From Cryobacterium arcticum (lineage in GTDB: Bacteria > Actinomycetota > Actinomycetes > Actinomycetales > Microbacteriaceae): a stretch of 64,000 nt of DNA. Of the stretch, positions 7,839-15,543 are shown piece after piece. The notes below the pieces were generated by a model. It saw nothing but the letters and a program-made list of their open reading frames with translations, was not told the DNA's origin and ran no database searches. The stretch is from assembly GCF_003185895.1 (NCBI RefSeq), contig NZ_QHLY01000010.1, forward strand, positions 1 to 64,000, in the 5' to 3' direction. The position numbers and the translations under genes are program-made. The first letter of the stretch is position 1, and every line of letters begins with the position of its first letter.

Positions 7839-9188
7839 TTACTTCTCGGTGACGGTGAAGCCCTGCTCGTTGCCGTAGGAGGCGGTGGCCTTCTGCCACG
7901 CGGTCAGGCCCTCGTTGATGTCGCCCTTGTCGGCGTAGGACTGGCCGACGGTGTCGGAGAAGATGCTGTTCGAGTAGACCTGGAACGGCAGGTAGCTCCA
8001 ACCGGGAACGACGTCCTCGGCCGACTGCACGAGCACCTCGTTGATCTTCTGGCCGCCGAAGTAGTCGCTCTCGTAGCCGAGGAATTCGTCGGAGTTCAGG
8101 TCAGCGACGGTCGACGGGAAGCCGCCGGCGTCGATCGAGATCTGGGTGCCTTCGCCCTCGTTCATGTACTGCAGGAAGGCGGCCGCGACGAGCTTGTTCT
8201 TGCTCTGCTTGAGGATGGCGTCGCCACCACCACCGTTCTCGGCGCTGGCGGTGTCGCCGGCCGTGTAGGTGGGCAGCGGGGCTACGCGCCAGTCACCGGC
8301 AGCTTCCGGCACGCCGGATTCCAGGTTGCCGGGCATCCAGGCGCCGATGTTGAGGGTGGCGATGGTGCCGTCGCCCAGGCCCTTGTACCACTCGTCGCTC
8401 CAGCTCGGCGTGGCCGCGAGGAGGTCGTTGTCGAGCAGCTGGTTCCAGGTGTCGGCGAACTTCTTCGACCCCTCGTCCTGCAGGTTGATGGTGACGTCGG
8501 TGGAGTCCTTGGTGGTGTACGGCTGGCCGCCGGCCTGCCAGATCATGCTGGTGGCGAAGCCCGCGTCACCGGTGTCGTTGGTGATGTAGGCATCCGGGTT
8601 GGCGGTGTGCAGCTTCTCGGCCGTGGCGATGTACTCGTCCCAGGTGGTGGGCACGGTGAGGCCGTACTGGTCGAAGACAGCCTTGTTGTAGAACATGGCC
8701 ATGGGGCCGGAGTCCTGCGGGAGGGCGTAGATGCCGTCGCCGATGTTGACCGAGCCCCAGGTGCTGTCGGTGTACTCGGACGCGTACTCGTCGAAGCCGA
8801 AGTCGGTGAGGTCGGCGAGGGAGTCGGAGAGCGCGAACTGTGGCAGGGCGTAGTACTCGATCTGGGCCACGTCGGGGGCGCCGGAGCCGGCCTTGATCGC
8901 GTTCTGCAGCTTGATGTACTGGTCATTGCCGGTTCCGGCGTTGACGACCTTCACGGTCACGTTCGGGTTTTCCTTCTCGAACGCCGTGGCGATGTCCTCA
9001 ACAGCCGGGGCCCAGGCCCAGACGGTGATGGTGGACTTCTCCTTGAGCGCTGCGGCGATGTCGTCGGCGTTGCCGGTCTCGGCCGAGCCGGCTCCGCCGC
9101 CGGAGCAGGCGGCGAGGGTCAGGCTGAGGGCCAGGCCGGTAGCCACGACGGCTGCTGTGCGGCGCAGGGTGCTGGGTGTTGCTTTCAT
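7839..9188 (-). CDS. Sugar ABC transporter substrate-binding lipoprotein
   Basis: Extracellular solute-binding protein of the CUT1/MalE class (449 aa). It starts with a lipoprotein signal: basic N-terminus, hydrophobic core and lipobox LAAC with Cys28, then a Gly/Ser stretch. Motifs of family-1 binding proteins: ITVWAWAPAVEDIATAFEKENPNVTVKVV and later GDGIYALPQDSGPMAMFYNKAVFDQYG and GGGGDAILKQSKNK. ATG at 9188 has AAAGG 6 nt upstream; the longer reading from 9263 was rejected. The neighbours (two permeases upstream, GH51/GH42/GH35 downstream) suggest an arabino- or galacto-oligosaccharide ligand. Confidence 0.93.
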   Translation of the reverse strand: MKATPSTLRRTAAVVATGLALSLTLAACSGGGAGSAETGNADDIAAALKEKSTITVWAWAPAVEDIATAFEKENPNVTVKVVNAGTGNDQYIKLQNAIKAGSGAPDVAQIEYYALPQFALSDSLADLTDFGFDEYASEYTDSTWGSVNIGDGIYALPQDSGPMAMFYNKAVFDQYGLTVPTTWDEYIATAEKLHTANPDAYITNDTGDAGFATSMIWQAGGQPYTTKDSTDVTINLQDEGSKKFADTWNQLLDNDLLAATPSWSDEWYKGLGDGTIATLNIGAWMPGNLESGVPEAAGDWRVAPLPTYTAGDTASAENGGGGDAILKQSKNKLVAAAFLQYMNEGEGTQISIDAGGFPSTVADLNSDEFLGYESDYFGGQKINEVLVQSAEDVVPGWSYLPFQVYSNSIFSDTVGQSYADKGDINEGLTAWQKATASYGNEQGFTVTEK

Positions 9189-9302
9189 GAGATGCCTTTC
9201 ACTTCCTTGTAAACGGAGATGGTGCGTTACTGCGTGCGGGATGATGCGGTTGGTGCAGGGCAAGCCGGTGAAACGGGTAAGACGGTCGGGAAAGATTGGG
9301 GG

Positions 9303-10250
9303 CTACGCCTTGACGGAGCCGGCCGCGAGGCCGGACTGCCAGTAGCGCTGCAGGAAGAGGAACGCCACGACGATCGGCACGATCGTGAGCAGCGAGCCGG
9401 TGATGACGAGGTTGTAGATGACGTCGCCGCCCACCGTCTGCGCCTGCTGGTTCCACTGGTTCAGGCCAACGGTCAGCGGGTACCAGGTGGGTTCGCTGAG
9501 CATGATCAGGGGCAGGAAGTAGTTGTTCCAGGTGGCCACGAGCGTGAAGAGCAGCACCGTGACCAGCCCGGGCGCCAACAGCTTGAGCGAGATGGTGAAG
9601 AAGGTGCGGAACTCGCCAGAGCCATCCATCCGGGCGGCCTCGAGCACCTCAGTGGGCACGGCGTCGAGGGCGTAGGTCCAGATCAGGTACAAGCCGAACG
9701 GGCTGATCAGCGACGGCAGGATGACAGCCCACGGGGTGTTCGTGAGGCCCATCTGGCTGAACATGAGGAAGGTCGGCACCGCGAGGGCCGTACCCGGGAT
9801 GGCGACGGCGCCGAGCACGACCGCGAACACGGCCTTCTTGCCGGGGAAGTTGAACTTGGCCAGGCCGTAGCCGCCGAGGGCTGCCAGGAAGGTGGCGCCG
9901 CCGGCGCCGACGACGACGTAGAGCAAGGTGTTGCCGAACCAACGTACGAAGACACCGTCGTTGTAGCTGAGGGTGGCCACGATGTTGTCCCAAAGCGCGT
10001 TCGGGCCGGAGAACCAGAGGCCGAACGAGTTGAGCAGCTCGGCCTGGGTCTTGGTGGAGTTCACGAAGAGCCAGAACAGGGGCAGCAGGCTGTAGATGAG
10101 CAGTGCGCCCATGATCACCGTGAGGATGATCGACTTCTTGGTGTGCAGGCCCTGGTTGGACTTGCCGGCCTTCTTCTCACTGGTGTAGCGCGACATCCGC
10201 GGGGCTTTCGCCTTTTCGGCGGGTGCGAGGGTCTGGTCAGTCGTCGACAT
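9303..10250 (-). CDS. Sugar ABC transporter permease, MalG type
   Basis: Inner-membrane subunit (315 aa, six TM segments) of the importer. The EAA loop that contacts the ATPase reads EAARMDGSGEFRTFFTISLKLLAPG in the second half; VNSTKTQAELL near the first periplasmic loop is also typical. Starts 1 nt after the MalF-type permease stop (TGACATG). No ATPase is encoded in this operon, so a shared MsmK/UgpC-type ATPase elsewhere must energise it (inference from the family). 114 nt separate it from the binding-protein gene, enough for an extra promoter. Confidence 0.93.
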   Translation of the reverse strand: MSTTDQTLAPAEKAKAPRMSRYTSEKKAGKSNQGLHTKKSIILTVIMGALLIYSLLPLFWLFVNSTKTQAELLNSFGLWFSGPNALWDNIVATLSYNDGVFVRWFGNTLLYVVVGAGGATFLAALGGYGLAKFNFPGKKAVFAVVLGAVAIPGTALAVPTFLMFSQMGLTNTPWAVILPSLISPFGLYLIWTYALDAVPTEVLEAARMDGSGEFRTFFTISLKLLAPGLVTVLLFTLVATWNNYFLPLIMLSEPTWYPLTVGLNQWNQQAQTVGGDVIYNLVITGSLLTIVPIVVAFLFLQRYWQSGLAAGSVKA

Positions 10251-10251
10251 G

Positions 10252-11181
10252 TCAGGCCTCCTTCCTGGAACCGGAGTTCTGCACGATGTAGGCGATGACG
10301 GCGGTGATGAGGCCGACGATGATCGCGATGGTGGCCGAGTAGTTGTACTGCTGACCGGAGAACGACAGGTTGTAGGCGTACATGTTCGGCGAGAAGTAGG
10401 TGGAGATGGTGTTGGGCGCCAGCGACTGCAGGATGCTCGGCTCGTTGAAGAGCTGGAAGCTGCCGATGACGCTGAAGATGCCGCCGATCACGATCGCGGG
10501 CCGCAGCGCGGGCATCTTGATGCTTCGGATGATGCGGAACGCGTTGGCGCCGTCGAGCGACGCGGCCTCGTAGAGGTCGGTGGGGATGACTCGGAGGGCG
10601 GCATAGAACAGGATCATGTTGTAGCCGATGAATTCCCAGGTGACGATGTTGCCGATCGACGCGAGCACCCAGCTGCTGGACAGCGGGTCGGGGATGGCGA
10701 TGTTGAAGAAGTCGTTGAGGTTGCCGACCAGGCCGAACTTGGTGCCGTACATGAAGCCCCACATAAGCGTGGCGACCACGGCGGGAACCGCGTACGGCAG
10801 GAAGATCGCGATGCGGAAGAAGCTGGACAGGTGCAGGCGGGCACTGTCGATGGCGAGGGCGGCGAAGAGTGCGATGCCGAGCATGATCGGCACCTGCACG
10901 ACGAAGAACAGGGTGACCCGGCCCATCGATTCCCAGAACTTCGGGTCGGTGAGCGCCTGGCCGTAGTTCTCGAAGCCGACGAAGGAGTTGCCTCCGACGA
11001 GCTGGTCCTTGAAGAAGCTCAGGTAGATCGAGTACAGCACCGGCGCGATGAGCACGAGCGCGAAGACGATCATGAACGGGCCGATGAACTTCCAGCCGGT
11101 CCAGTCGCGCTTCTGCACGTGCGGCTTACGGGGTTTCGAAAGTGTCTGGCCACTAGGGGGGAGTGTTGACAGCGTCGTCAT
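10252..11181 (-). CDS. Sugar ABC transporter permease, MalF type
   Basis: First gene of the operon; 309 aa. A basic cytoplasmic N-terminus (KPRKPHVQKRDWTGWKF) precedes FIGPFMIVFALVLIAPVLYSIYLSFF, and the EAA loop reads EAASLDGANAFRIIRSIKMPALRPA. Forms the translocation channel with the MalG-type protein. Its start at 11181 faces the divergent LacI gene across a 136-nt region with two palindromic operators, so this is the regulated promoter of the operon. Confidence 0.93.
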   Translation of the reverse strand: MTTLSTLPPSGQTLSKPRKPHVQKRDWTGWKFIGPFMIVFALVLIAPVLYSIYLSFFKDQLVGGNSFVGFENYGQALTDPKFWESMGRVTLFFVVQVPIMLGIALFAALAIDSARLHLSSFFRIAIFLPYAVPAVVATLMWGFMYGTKFGLVGNLNDFFNIAIPDPLSSSWVLASIGNIVTWEFIGYNMILFYAALRVIPTDLYEAASLDGANAFRIIRSIKMPALRPAIVIGGIFSVIGSFQLFNEPSILQSLAPNTISTYFSPNMYAYNLSFSGQQYNYSATIAIIVGLITAVIAYIVQNSGSRKEA

Positions 11182-11230
11182 GCCTGTTTCTCTGGCTCGG
11201 TAGTGTGATGCGATGGATGGTGGAACAACC

Positions 11231-11254
11231 CGCCATGTTTACGTAAACATGGCG
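11231..11254. promoter_or_regulatory. LacI operator O1 (24-bp perfect palindrome)
   Basis: Centre reads CCATGTTTACGTAAACATGG, extended by two more matched bases on each side to 11231-11254. A CpG-centred palindrome of this type is typical for LacI-family regulators. It lies between the divergent permease gene (11181) and lacI-type gene (11318). Confidence 0.85.
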
Positions 11255-11269
11255 TACCAGCACGCTAGC

Positions 11270-11285
11270 ATGTTTACGTAAACAT
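11270..11285. promoter_or_regulatory. LacI operator O2 (16-bp perfect palindrome)
   Basis: ATGTTTACGTAAACAT, identical in core to O1, with centres 35 bp apart. It ends 32 nt before the regulator's GTG, so it could autoregulate the regulator while O1 controls the transporter operon. Confidence 0.85.
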
Positions 11286-11317
11286 CTGGAAATTTATCTC
11301 GGACCCAGGAGGTCCAC

Positions 11318-12403
11318 GTGGCAACGATCAGCCCAGGCGACAGTGCGGTCTCCGGCGTACCCGTCGCTCCCCCCACCCGTAGTGTGCAGCGCCTGCCTTC
11401 GATGGCGGATGTCGCGGCCCTGGCCGGCGTCTCCTCCCAAACCGTCTCGCGGGTGGTGAACGGCCGCAGCAACGTCGACGCCGATACCCGAGACCGGGTG
11501 CTCGCCGCGATGGACGAGATCGGCTACCGGCCCAACAGCGCCGCCCGGGCGCTCAAGTCTGGCAAGTTCAGCACCATCGGCGTGATCATGTTCACCCTGT
11601 CGAGCTTCGGCAACATGCGAACCCTTGACGCCGTGGCCATGGCCGCCGCCGAGGCCGGCTACTCGATCACGCTCATCCCGGTGGCGCTGCCCACCCAGGG
11701 CGCGGTCGCTGGGGCCGTGAACCGGCTCGCTGAGCAGGCCGTCGACGGCATCGTGATCATCATGGAAGCGCACATGCTCGACCGGATCGACGTGACCGTG
11801 CCCACCGGGCTGCCGGTCGTGATCGTCGACTCCGACGCCGGCGCCCGCTACACCGTGGTCGACACCGACCAGACCGAGGGCGCCCGGCTGGCCACCCAGC
11901 ACCTGCTCGACCTCGGCCACAAGACGGTCTGGCACATCGCCGGCCCGGAATCCTCCTTCTCGGCCGGGCGCCGCACAGCGTCCTGGCGCAACACCCTCAA
12001 GGCGGCCGGCGCCCCGGTGCCACCGGTGCTCGAGGGCGACTGGAACGCGGCGAGCGGCTACGTGCACGGCGTAGCCCTGGCCGCGAACCCCGAGGTCACG
12101 GCGGTCTTCGCCTCCAACGACCAGATGGCGCTCGGTGTGATGCGCGCGCTGCACGAGGCCGGCCGGTCGGTGCCGGCCGAGGTGAGCGTGGTCGGCTTCG
12201 ACGACATGCGCGAGGCGGATGCCTTCTGGCCGCCGCTGACCACCGTGCACCAGGACTTCGGCCAGGTGGGGCGGCTGTGCATCGAGAAGCTGCTGCGCCA
12301 GATCGACTCGCCCAGCGCATCCGTGCCCGGCACCACCATCGTGCCCACCCACCTCGTGCTGCGCGCCAGTACCGCTCCCCCGCCTCCGCCCGGGCTCGCC
12401 TAG
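11318..12403 (+). CDS. LacI-family transcriptional regulator of the first glycan operon
   Basis: 361 aa. HTH: SMADVAALAGVSSQTVSRVVNGRSNVDADTRDRV (about 28-62), then the hinge helix region YRPNSAARALKSGKFSTIGVI and a periplasmic-binding-protein-like sensor domain with VDTDQTEGARLATQHLLDLGH and a late VVGFDDMREADAFWPPLTTVHQ. GTG start at 11318 preceded by AGGAGG. Divergent from the transporter operon with two matching palindromes between them, hence local repressor; the inducing sugar cannot be read from sequence. Confidence 0.94.
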   Translation: MATISPGDSAVSGVPVAPPTRSVQRLPSMADVAALAGVSSQTVSRVVNGRSNVDADTRDRVLAAMDEIGYRPNSAARALKSGKFSTIGVIMFTLSSFGNMRTLDAVAMAAAEAGYSITLIPVALPTQGAVAGAVNRLAEQAVDGIVIIMEAHMLDRIDVTVPTGLPVVIVDSDAGARYTVVDTDQTEGARLATQHLLDLGHKTVWHIAGPESSFSAGRRTASWRNTLKAAGAPVPPVLEGDWNAASGYVHGVALAANPEVTAVFASNDQMALGVMRALHEAGRSVPAEVSVVGFDDMREADAFWPPLTTVHQDFGQVGRLCIEKLLRQIDSPSASVPGTTIVPTHLVLRASTAPPPPPGLA

Positions 12404-12422
12404 ACCGTCACTGTTCCCCAGA

Positions 12423-12462
12423 CGGACAATTGCACCCCCGGCACACCGGGACCTTTTGTCCG
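12423..12462 (+). terminator. Terminator-like hairpin after LacI gene
   Basis: CGGACAA (12423-12429) pairs with TTGTCCG (12456-12462), and inside it CCCGG (12437-12441) pairs with CCGGG (12446-12450). Located 20 nt after the regulator stop. Confidence 0.5.
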
Positions 12463-12585
12463 CATGGGACACAGTCGCCCACACACAGTCGGGCGACCCG
12501 GCGGGCGTCGGGCGCGGGCGGCTCGGCGCTCAGCAGTAGACCGTGGGAGCTTCGGTCGGCGGGAAGATGCGGGGCTGGCCCCGAC

Positions 12586-13305
12586 CTACTGGCCGAGTCC
12601 GACCTTGTCCACGCGGCGGTGGAAGCGCATCCCGGCGAGACCGCCGAGAACGGCGCCGCCGAGGCTGACAGCGGCGATCACCACGGCGGTGATGATGCTG
12701 CCCAGAGCGAGGTCGCCTTCGTTGATCGGGATGCGAGGGAAGCTGTTCAGGTCGGCGAGAACAGTGGACTGGCTGCCGGCGATTGCGCCGACGATGGCCA
12801 GGATCACAGCCACGATCAACGCCCAAAGCCAGACCGCGACGCCCTGCTTGGCACCGCTGAACCGTGCCATCCGACCGGCAACGTAGCCGCCGGCGAAGTA
12901 GGAGACGAAGACGACAACGCCCAGGGCAATGGCTCCAACCAGGCCCACCGTCGCGGCGTTCTCGGCCGCGGCGGCGTTCGCCCTGGCCGGGTCGCCCTGC
13001 GAGCCCAGGCCGACGGCAGCGCCCGCACCGGCGACCAGCGCCGTGAGGAGCACCGCGGCACCGGTGGCGGTGAGCCAGCCGAAGAAGGCGGTGCCGAACT
13101 TCATGCCGCCGAACTCGTCCTTCTCCCGCGCGTGCACGTCCTGGGCGACGACATTTTCACGTCCCGTGCGGTGTGCGGTGGTGTCGGCGGGGCGCGCCAG
13201 CGGCGCAGGGGCGGTGCCGGCGGGCGTCGTCGCCGGGCCGGCCGGCGACGTGCCTTCTGGCACGGGCTGGCGCGTCGGCTGGGCTGAGTCGTCGTGGGTC
13301 GTCAT
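12586..13305 (-). CDS. Hypothetical four-TM membrane protein
   Basis: 239 aa. The first ~65 residues are a Pro/Thr/Ala-rich, hydrophilic, probably cytoplasmic tail. Then AREKDEFGGMKFGTAFFGWLTATGAAVLLTAL begins TM1; TM2 GLVGAIALGVVVFVSYFAGGYVAGRM, TM3 VWLWALIVAVILAIVGAIAG and TM4 IITAVVIAAVSLGGAVLGGLAG follow. This FGWLTATG/YFAGGYVAGRM pattern is widespread in Actinobacteria without a known function (YrzE-like appearance). AGAGGAG lies 7 nt before the ATG at 13305. Monocistronic; neighbours give no functional hint. Confidence 0.85.
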   Translation of the reverse strand: MTTHDDSAQPTRQPVPEGTSPAGPATTPAGTAPAPLARPADTTAHRTGRENVVAQDVHAREKDEFGGMKFGTAFFGWLTATGAAVLLTALVAGAGAAVGLGSQGDPARANAAAAENAATVGLVGAIALGVVVFVSYFAGGYVAGRMARFSGAKQGVAVWLWALIVAVILAIVGAIAGSQSTVLADLNSFPRIPINEGDLALGSIITAVVIAAVSLGGAVLGGLAGMRFHRRVDKVGLGQ

Positions 13306-13426
13306 GAGATGCTCCTCTGTGAGTAATGCCGGGTGTAACGGACGCGTCGTGGGCGGTCAGCGCCGAAGTTGCCCCTCGTGTCGGGCCAGACTGTGACGAA
13401 TAATCGCTGTTTCGTGCCTCGCCGGG

Positions 13427-13981
13427 CTAGTCCAGGAGCACCTCTCTGAGGTGCCTCAGCGCAGTGATGGTGGTGAGGGCGACCACGGCCTCCGGTGAAC
13501 CCTCGAACCGGTGGGGAAAGGTCCGCACCGCGGACCGAGTGCTGACACTGATGAACACGGTCCCGGCCGGTTGCCCCTCCTCTGGTCCCGGACCGGCGAC
13601 CCCGGTCACCGCCACGCTGACATCCGCGCCGACGTTCTCCATCACGGCTCTGGCCGTCTGTTCCGCACACTGCGCGGAGACCACCGGTCCGGGCTGGACG
13701 CCCAGAAGCCGGTGCAGGGTCACATCCTGGTAGGCGATCACGCCTCCACCGAACCACTCCGCTGAGGCCGGTACTGCGCCGAGCGCCTGCGAAATCCGAC
13801 CGGCGGTCAGCGATTCCGCCACCACGACCGTCAATCTGTCCGCCGCGGCAAGCAGCCCGATCCGTCCGGCCAGCGCTGAAATCTGCGCCCGTTGCTCCTC
13901 GGCGCTCTTCGGCTCGACGACGGCAGCCCACGGCATCGCGTGATGCCGGCTGGACGTGCTTCGAACAGATTCGATAGACAT
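13427..13981 (-). CDS. pncC: CinA C-terminal-type nicotinamide-nucleotide amidohydrolase
   Basis: Stand-alone CinA_C domain (184 aa), predicted to deamidate NMN to NaMN in pyridine nucleotide salvage. Conserved blocks: VVVAESLTAGRISQALGAVPASAEWFGGGVIAYQ, VSAQCAEQTARAVMENVGADVSVAVTGVAGPGPEEGQPAGTVFISV. The C-terminus is normal, so it is not a truncated full-length CinA; short forms are common. ATG at 13981 has GGAGAA upstream and was preferred to the longer 14020 reading. The N-terminal ~25 residues are not conserved. Confidence 0.85.
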   Translation of the reverse strand: MSIESVRSTSSRHHAMPWAAVVEPKSAEEQRAQISALAGRIGLLAAADRLTVVVAESLTAGRISQALGAVPASAEWFGGGVIAYQDVTLHRLLGVQPGPVVSAQCAEQTARAVMENVGADVSVAVTGVAGPGPEEGQPAGTVFISVSTRSAVRTFPHRFEGSPEAVVALTTITALRHLREVLLD

Positions 13982-14074
13982 GCTTCTCCGCACTAAGTAA
14001 TCATTGGCGACCACCAGCAAGCGCGGGTGGCTCCATATACTTCAGACGGGTCGGCAGAGTGAAACGTCACACCC

Positions 14075-14091
14075 ACACCGGTTTTCGGTGT
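14075..14091. terminator. Short hairpin after yccF-type gene
   Basis: ACACCG (14075-14080) and CGGTGT (14086-14091) around GTTTT, in the gap between the YccF gene stop and the CinA gene start. No U-tract on the minus strand; weak evidence. Confidence 0.35.
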
Positions 14092-14109
14092 TGACGCGTG
14101 GTGACGCGG

Positions 14110-14517
14110 CTACGCCTGTCGGGCGCGGGCGCGGTCGAACTCGCCCGCGGTGGGCACGATCTCCTTGCCGAGCGGGGCGAGCGAGATCGGCACCATCTTG
14201 AAGTCGGCGATGCCGAGCGGGATGCCGATGATGGTGATGCAGAGCGCGATACCGGAGACGATGTGGGCGAGGGCGAGCCACCAACCGGCCAGGACCACCC
14301 AGATCACGTTGCCGAGGAAGGAGAAGGCGCCGCTGGTGGGCTTGGCCACGACGGTGCGGCCGAACGGCCAGAGCGCGTAGACGCCGATGCGGAGCGACGC
14401 GATGCCCCACGGGATCGTGATGATGAGGATGCAGAGCACGATGCCGGCGGCCGCGTAGCCCAGGAAGAGCCAGAAGCCGGAGAGCACGAGCCAGATCAGG
14501 TTGAGAAGTGTGCGCAC
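14110..14517 (-). CDS. yccF: YccF-domain inner-membrane protein
   Basis: 135 aa with two tandem YccF halves: LLNLIWLVLSGFWLFLGY...GIVLCILIITIPWGIASLRIGVYALWPFGRTV and LGNVIWVVLAGWWLALAHIVSGIALCITIIGIPLGIADFKMVPISLAPLGKEIV. The repeated IPWG/IPLG plus F-K/R-G patterns define the family. Four TM segments; function not established in any organism. Ends in a short charged tail. Confidence 0.93.
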   Translation of the reverse strand: MRTLLNLIWLVLSGFWLFLGYAAAGIVLCILIITIPWGIASLRIGVYALWPFGRTVVAKPTSGAFSFLGNVIWVVLAGWWLALAHIVSGIALCITIIGIPLGIADFKMVPISLAPLGKEIVPTAGEFDRARARQA

Positions 14518-14599
14518 GCCGGAACCCTACCAAAAACACCAGGATGCCGGTCGGACGTGCACCTCGTTCCAAGGAAAGAGTCTGGTGAGGAGGAGCGTC

Positions 14600-15247
14600 C
14601 TAACGCTCGCCGCTCCGTGCCGGCATAAGGCTGCTTCGCCGCAGGGCCTGGCGCAGTCGGTCGCCCTGGGAGATCACGACGACACCAGCGATCACGATGA
14701 CACCGCCGAGCAACTCGGCCGCGATGGGCAGCTCGCCCAGCCACACCCAGGCGATGAACACCGCCACCGGCGGCACGAAGTAGAGCAGCGACGTCGGCGT
14801 GGCGACGGGCAACCGGGCGACCGCGTAGCCCCAGAGCACGAAGCCCAGCGCCGAGGGCAGCAGGCCGAGATACACCCCGGCCAGCCAGGCGGATGCCGGC
14901 GCATCCAGCATCCGGTCCCAGCCGAACGGTACCGCCGGTAGCGTCATCACGGTGCCGAAGACCATGCCGTAGGTGGCGACCTCGAGCCCGCTGTACCGCC
15001 GCAGAAGGGGCCGGGTGAGCGGGTGGTAGATGCCCTGAACGACCATGGCGGCCACCACGATCCACACCGACGACGACAGGCTGAGCCCCGCCCGGGCCAG
15101 GCAGACCAGGGCCAGTCCGGCGATCGCGACCGCGCTGCCGACCATCGCCAGCACAGACAAGCGTTCGCCGAAGGCGACCACGGCGATGCGCACCGAGACC
15201 AGCGGCGCGGCCGCCACGATGATGCTCGCGGTGCCGGCCGGAGTCAC
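14600..15247 (-). pseudogene. 5'-truncated EamA/DMT-family transporter
   Basis: The readable protein begins at GVTPAGTASIIVAAAPLVSVRIAVVAFGERLS, which in the family is the end of the first EamA repeat, and then continues through the whole second repeat to VVISQGDRLRQALRR. About 80-90 N-terminal residues (three or more TM segments) are missing, and no candidate coding sequence for them lies upstream; instead a different gene remnant begins on the opposite strand. The remaining 215 aa are frame-clean, so loss is recent or a shortened product is retained. The GTG at 15247 is only the first available start. Confidence 0.75.
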
Positions 15248-15383
15248 GCTGTTGGAACTGGCGGAGCCGGTGTATCGCTACGACGTGGCAGTGACTCGCG
15301 CCTCGTCGGCTCCGGATGTCGGGCTGCAGCGTCTGCGCGGCCTGCTCGCGACCGCGGCGGCGGGCCATCCGGCGCTGCGGTAG
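15243..15383 (+). pseudogene. 3' remnant of a probable LysR-family regulator
   Basis: 46 codons ending in TAG: VTLLELAEPVYRYDVAVTRASSAPD, then a helical GLQRLRGLLATAAAG tail. This resembles the last beta strand and final helix of LysR effector domains (xxPVxRxxxxxxRxxS). No upstream in-frame coding sequence exists because the EamA fragment begins there. LysR regulators are frequently divergent from EamA transporters, so the pair looks like both 3' parts of such a locus. Assignment to LysR rests on a short stretch. Confidence 0.5.
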
Positions 15384-15405
15384 CCGATACGCGGGCACGT
15401 CGCGG

Positions 15406-15473
15406 GGTCTCGACAGGCTCGACCAGCGGACGGGGTTCGACCAGCGGACGGGGCCCGACCAGCGTGCGGGGTG
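15406..15473. repeat. Dispersed TCGACA-GCTCGACC motif plus three 18-nt tandem units
   Basis: GGTCTCGACAGGCTCGACC (from 15406) runs into three tandem copies of an 18-nt unit based on CGACCAGCGGACGGGG (15420-15437, 15438-15455, 15456-15473). The same core occurs at 29661 and three times in 49071-49210. Confidence 0.75.
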
Positions 15474-15478
15474 AAATG

Positions 15479-15521
15479 CGGACATCCCGCCCTCGTTCCG
15501 GGAACGAAGGCGGGATGTCCG
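15479..15521 (-). terminator. Strong terminator hairpin after ackA
   Basis: CGGACATCCCGCC (15479-15491) pairs perfectly with 15509-15521, and inside it CGTTCC pairs with GGAACG. It sits 22 nt after the ackA stop and can also end transcription from the LysR remnant side. Confidence 0.75.
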
Positions 15522-15543
15522 TGACTCGATGCTGCGCGGGGAG

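Noticed and set aside
6205..8001. Longer GH51 start at 8001
   Set aside because: The extra ~85 residues run through the binding-protein gene in another frame and through the hairpin; no family similarity.
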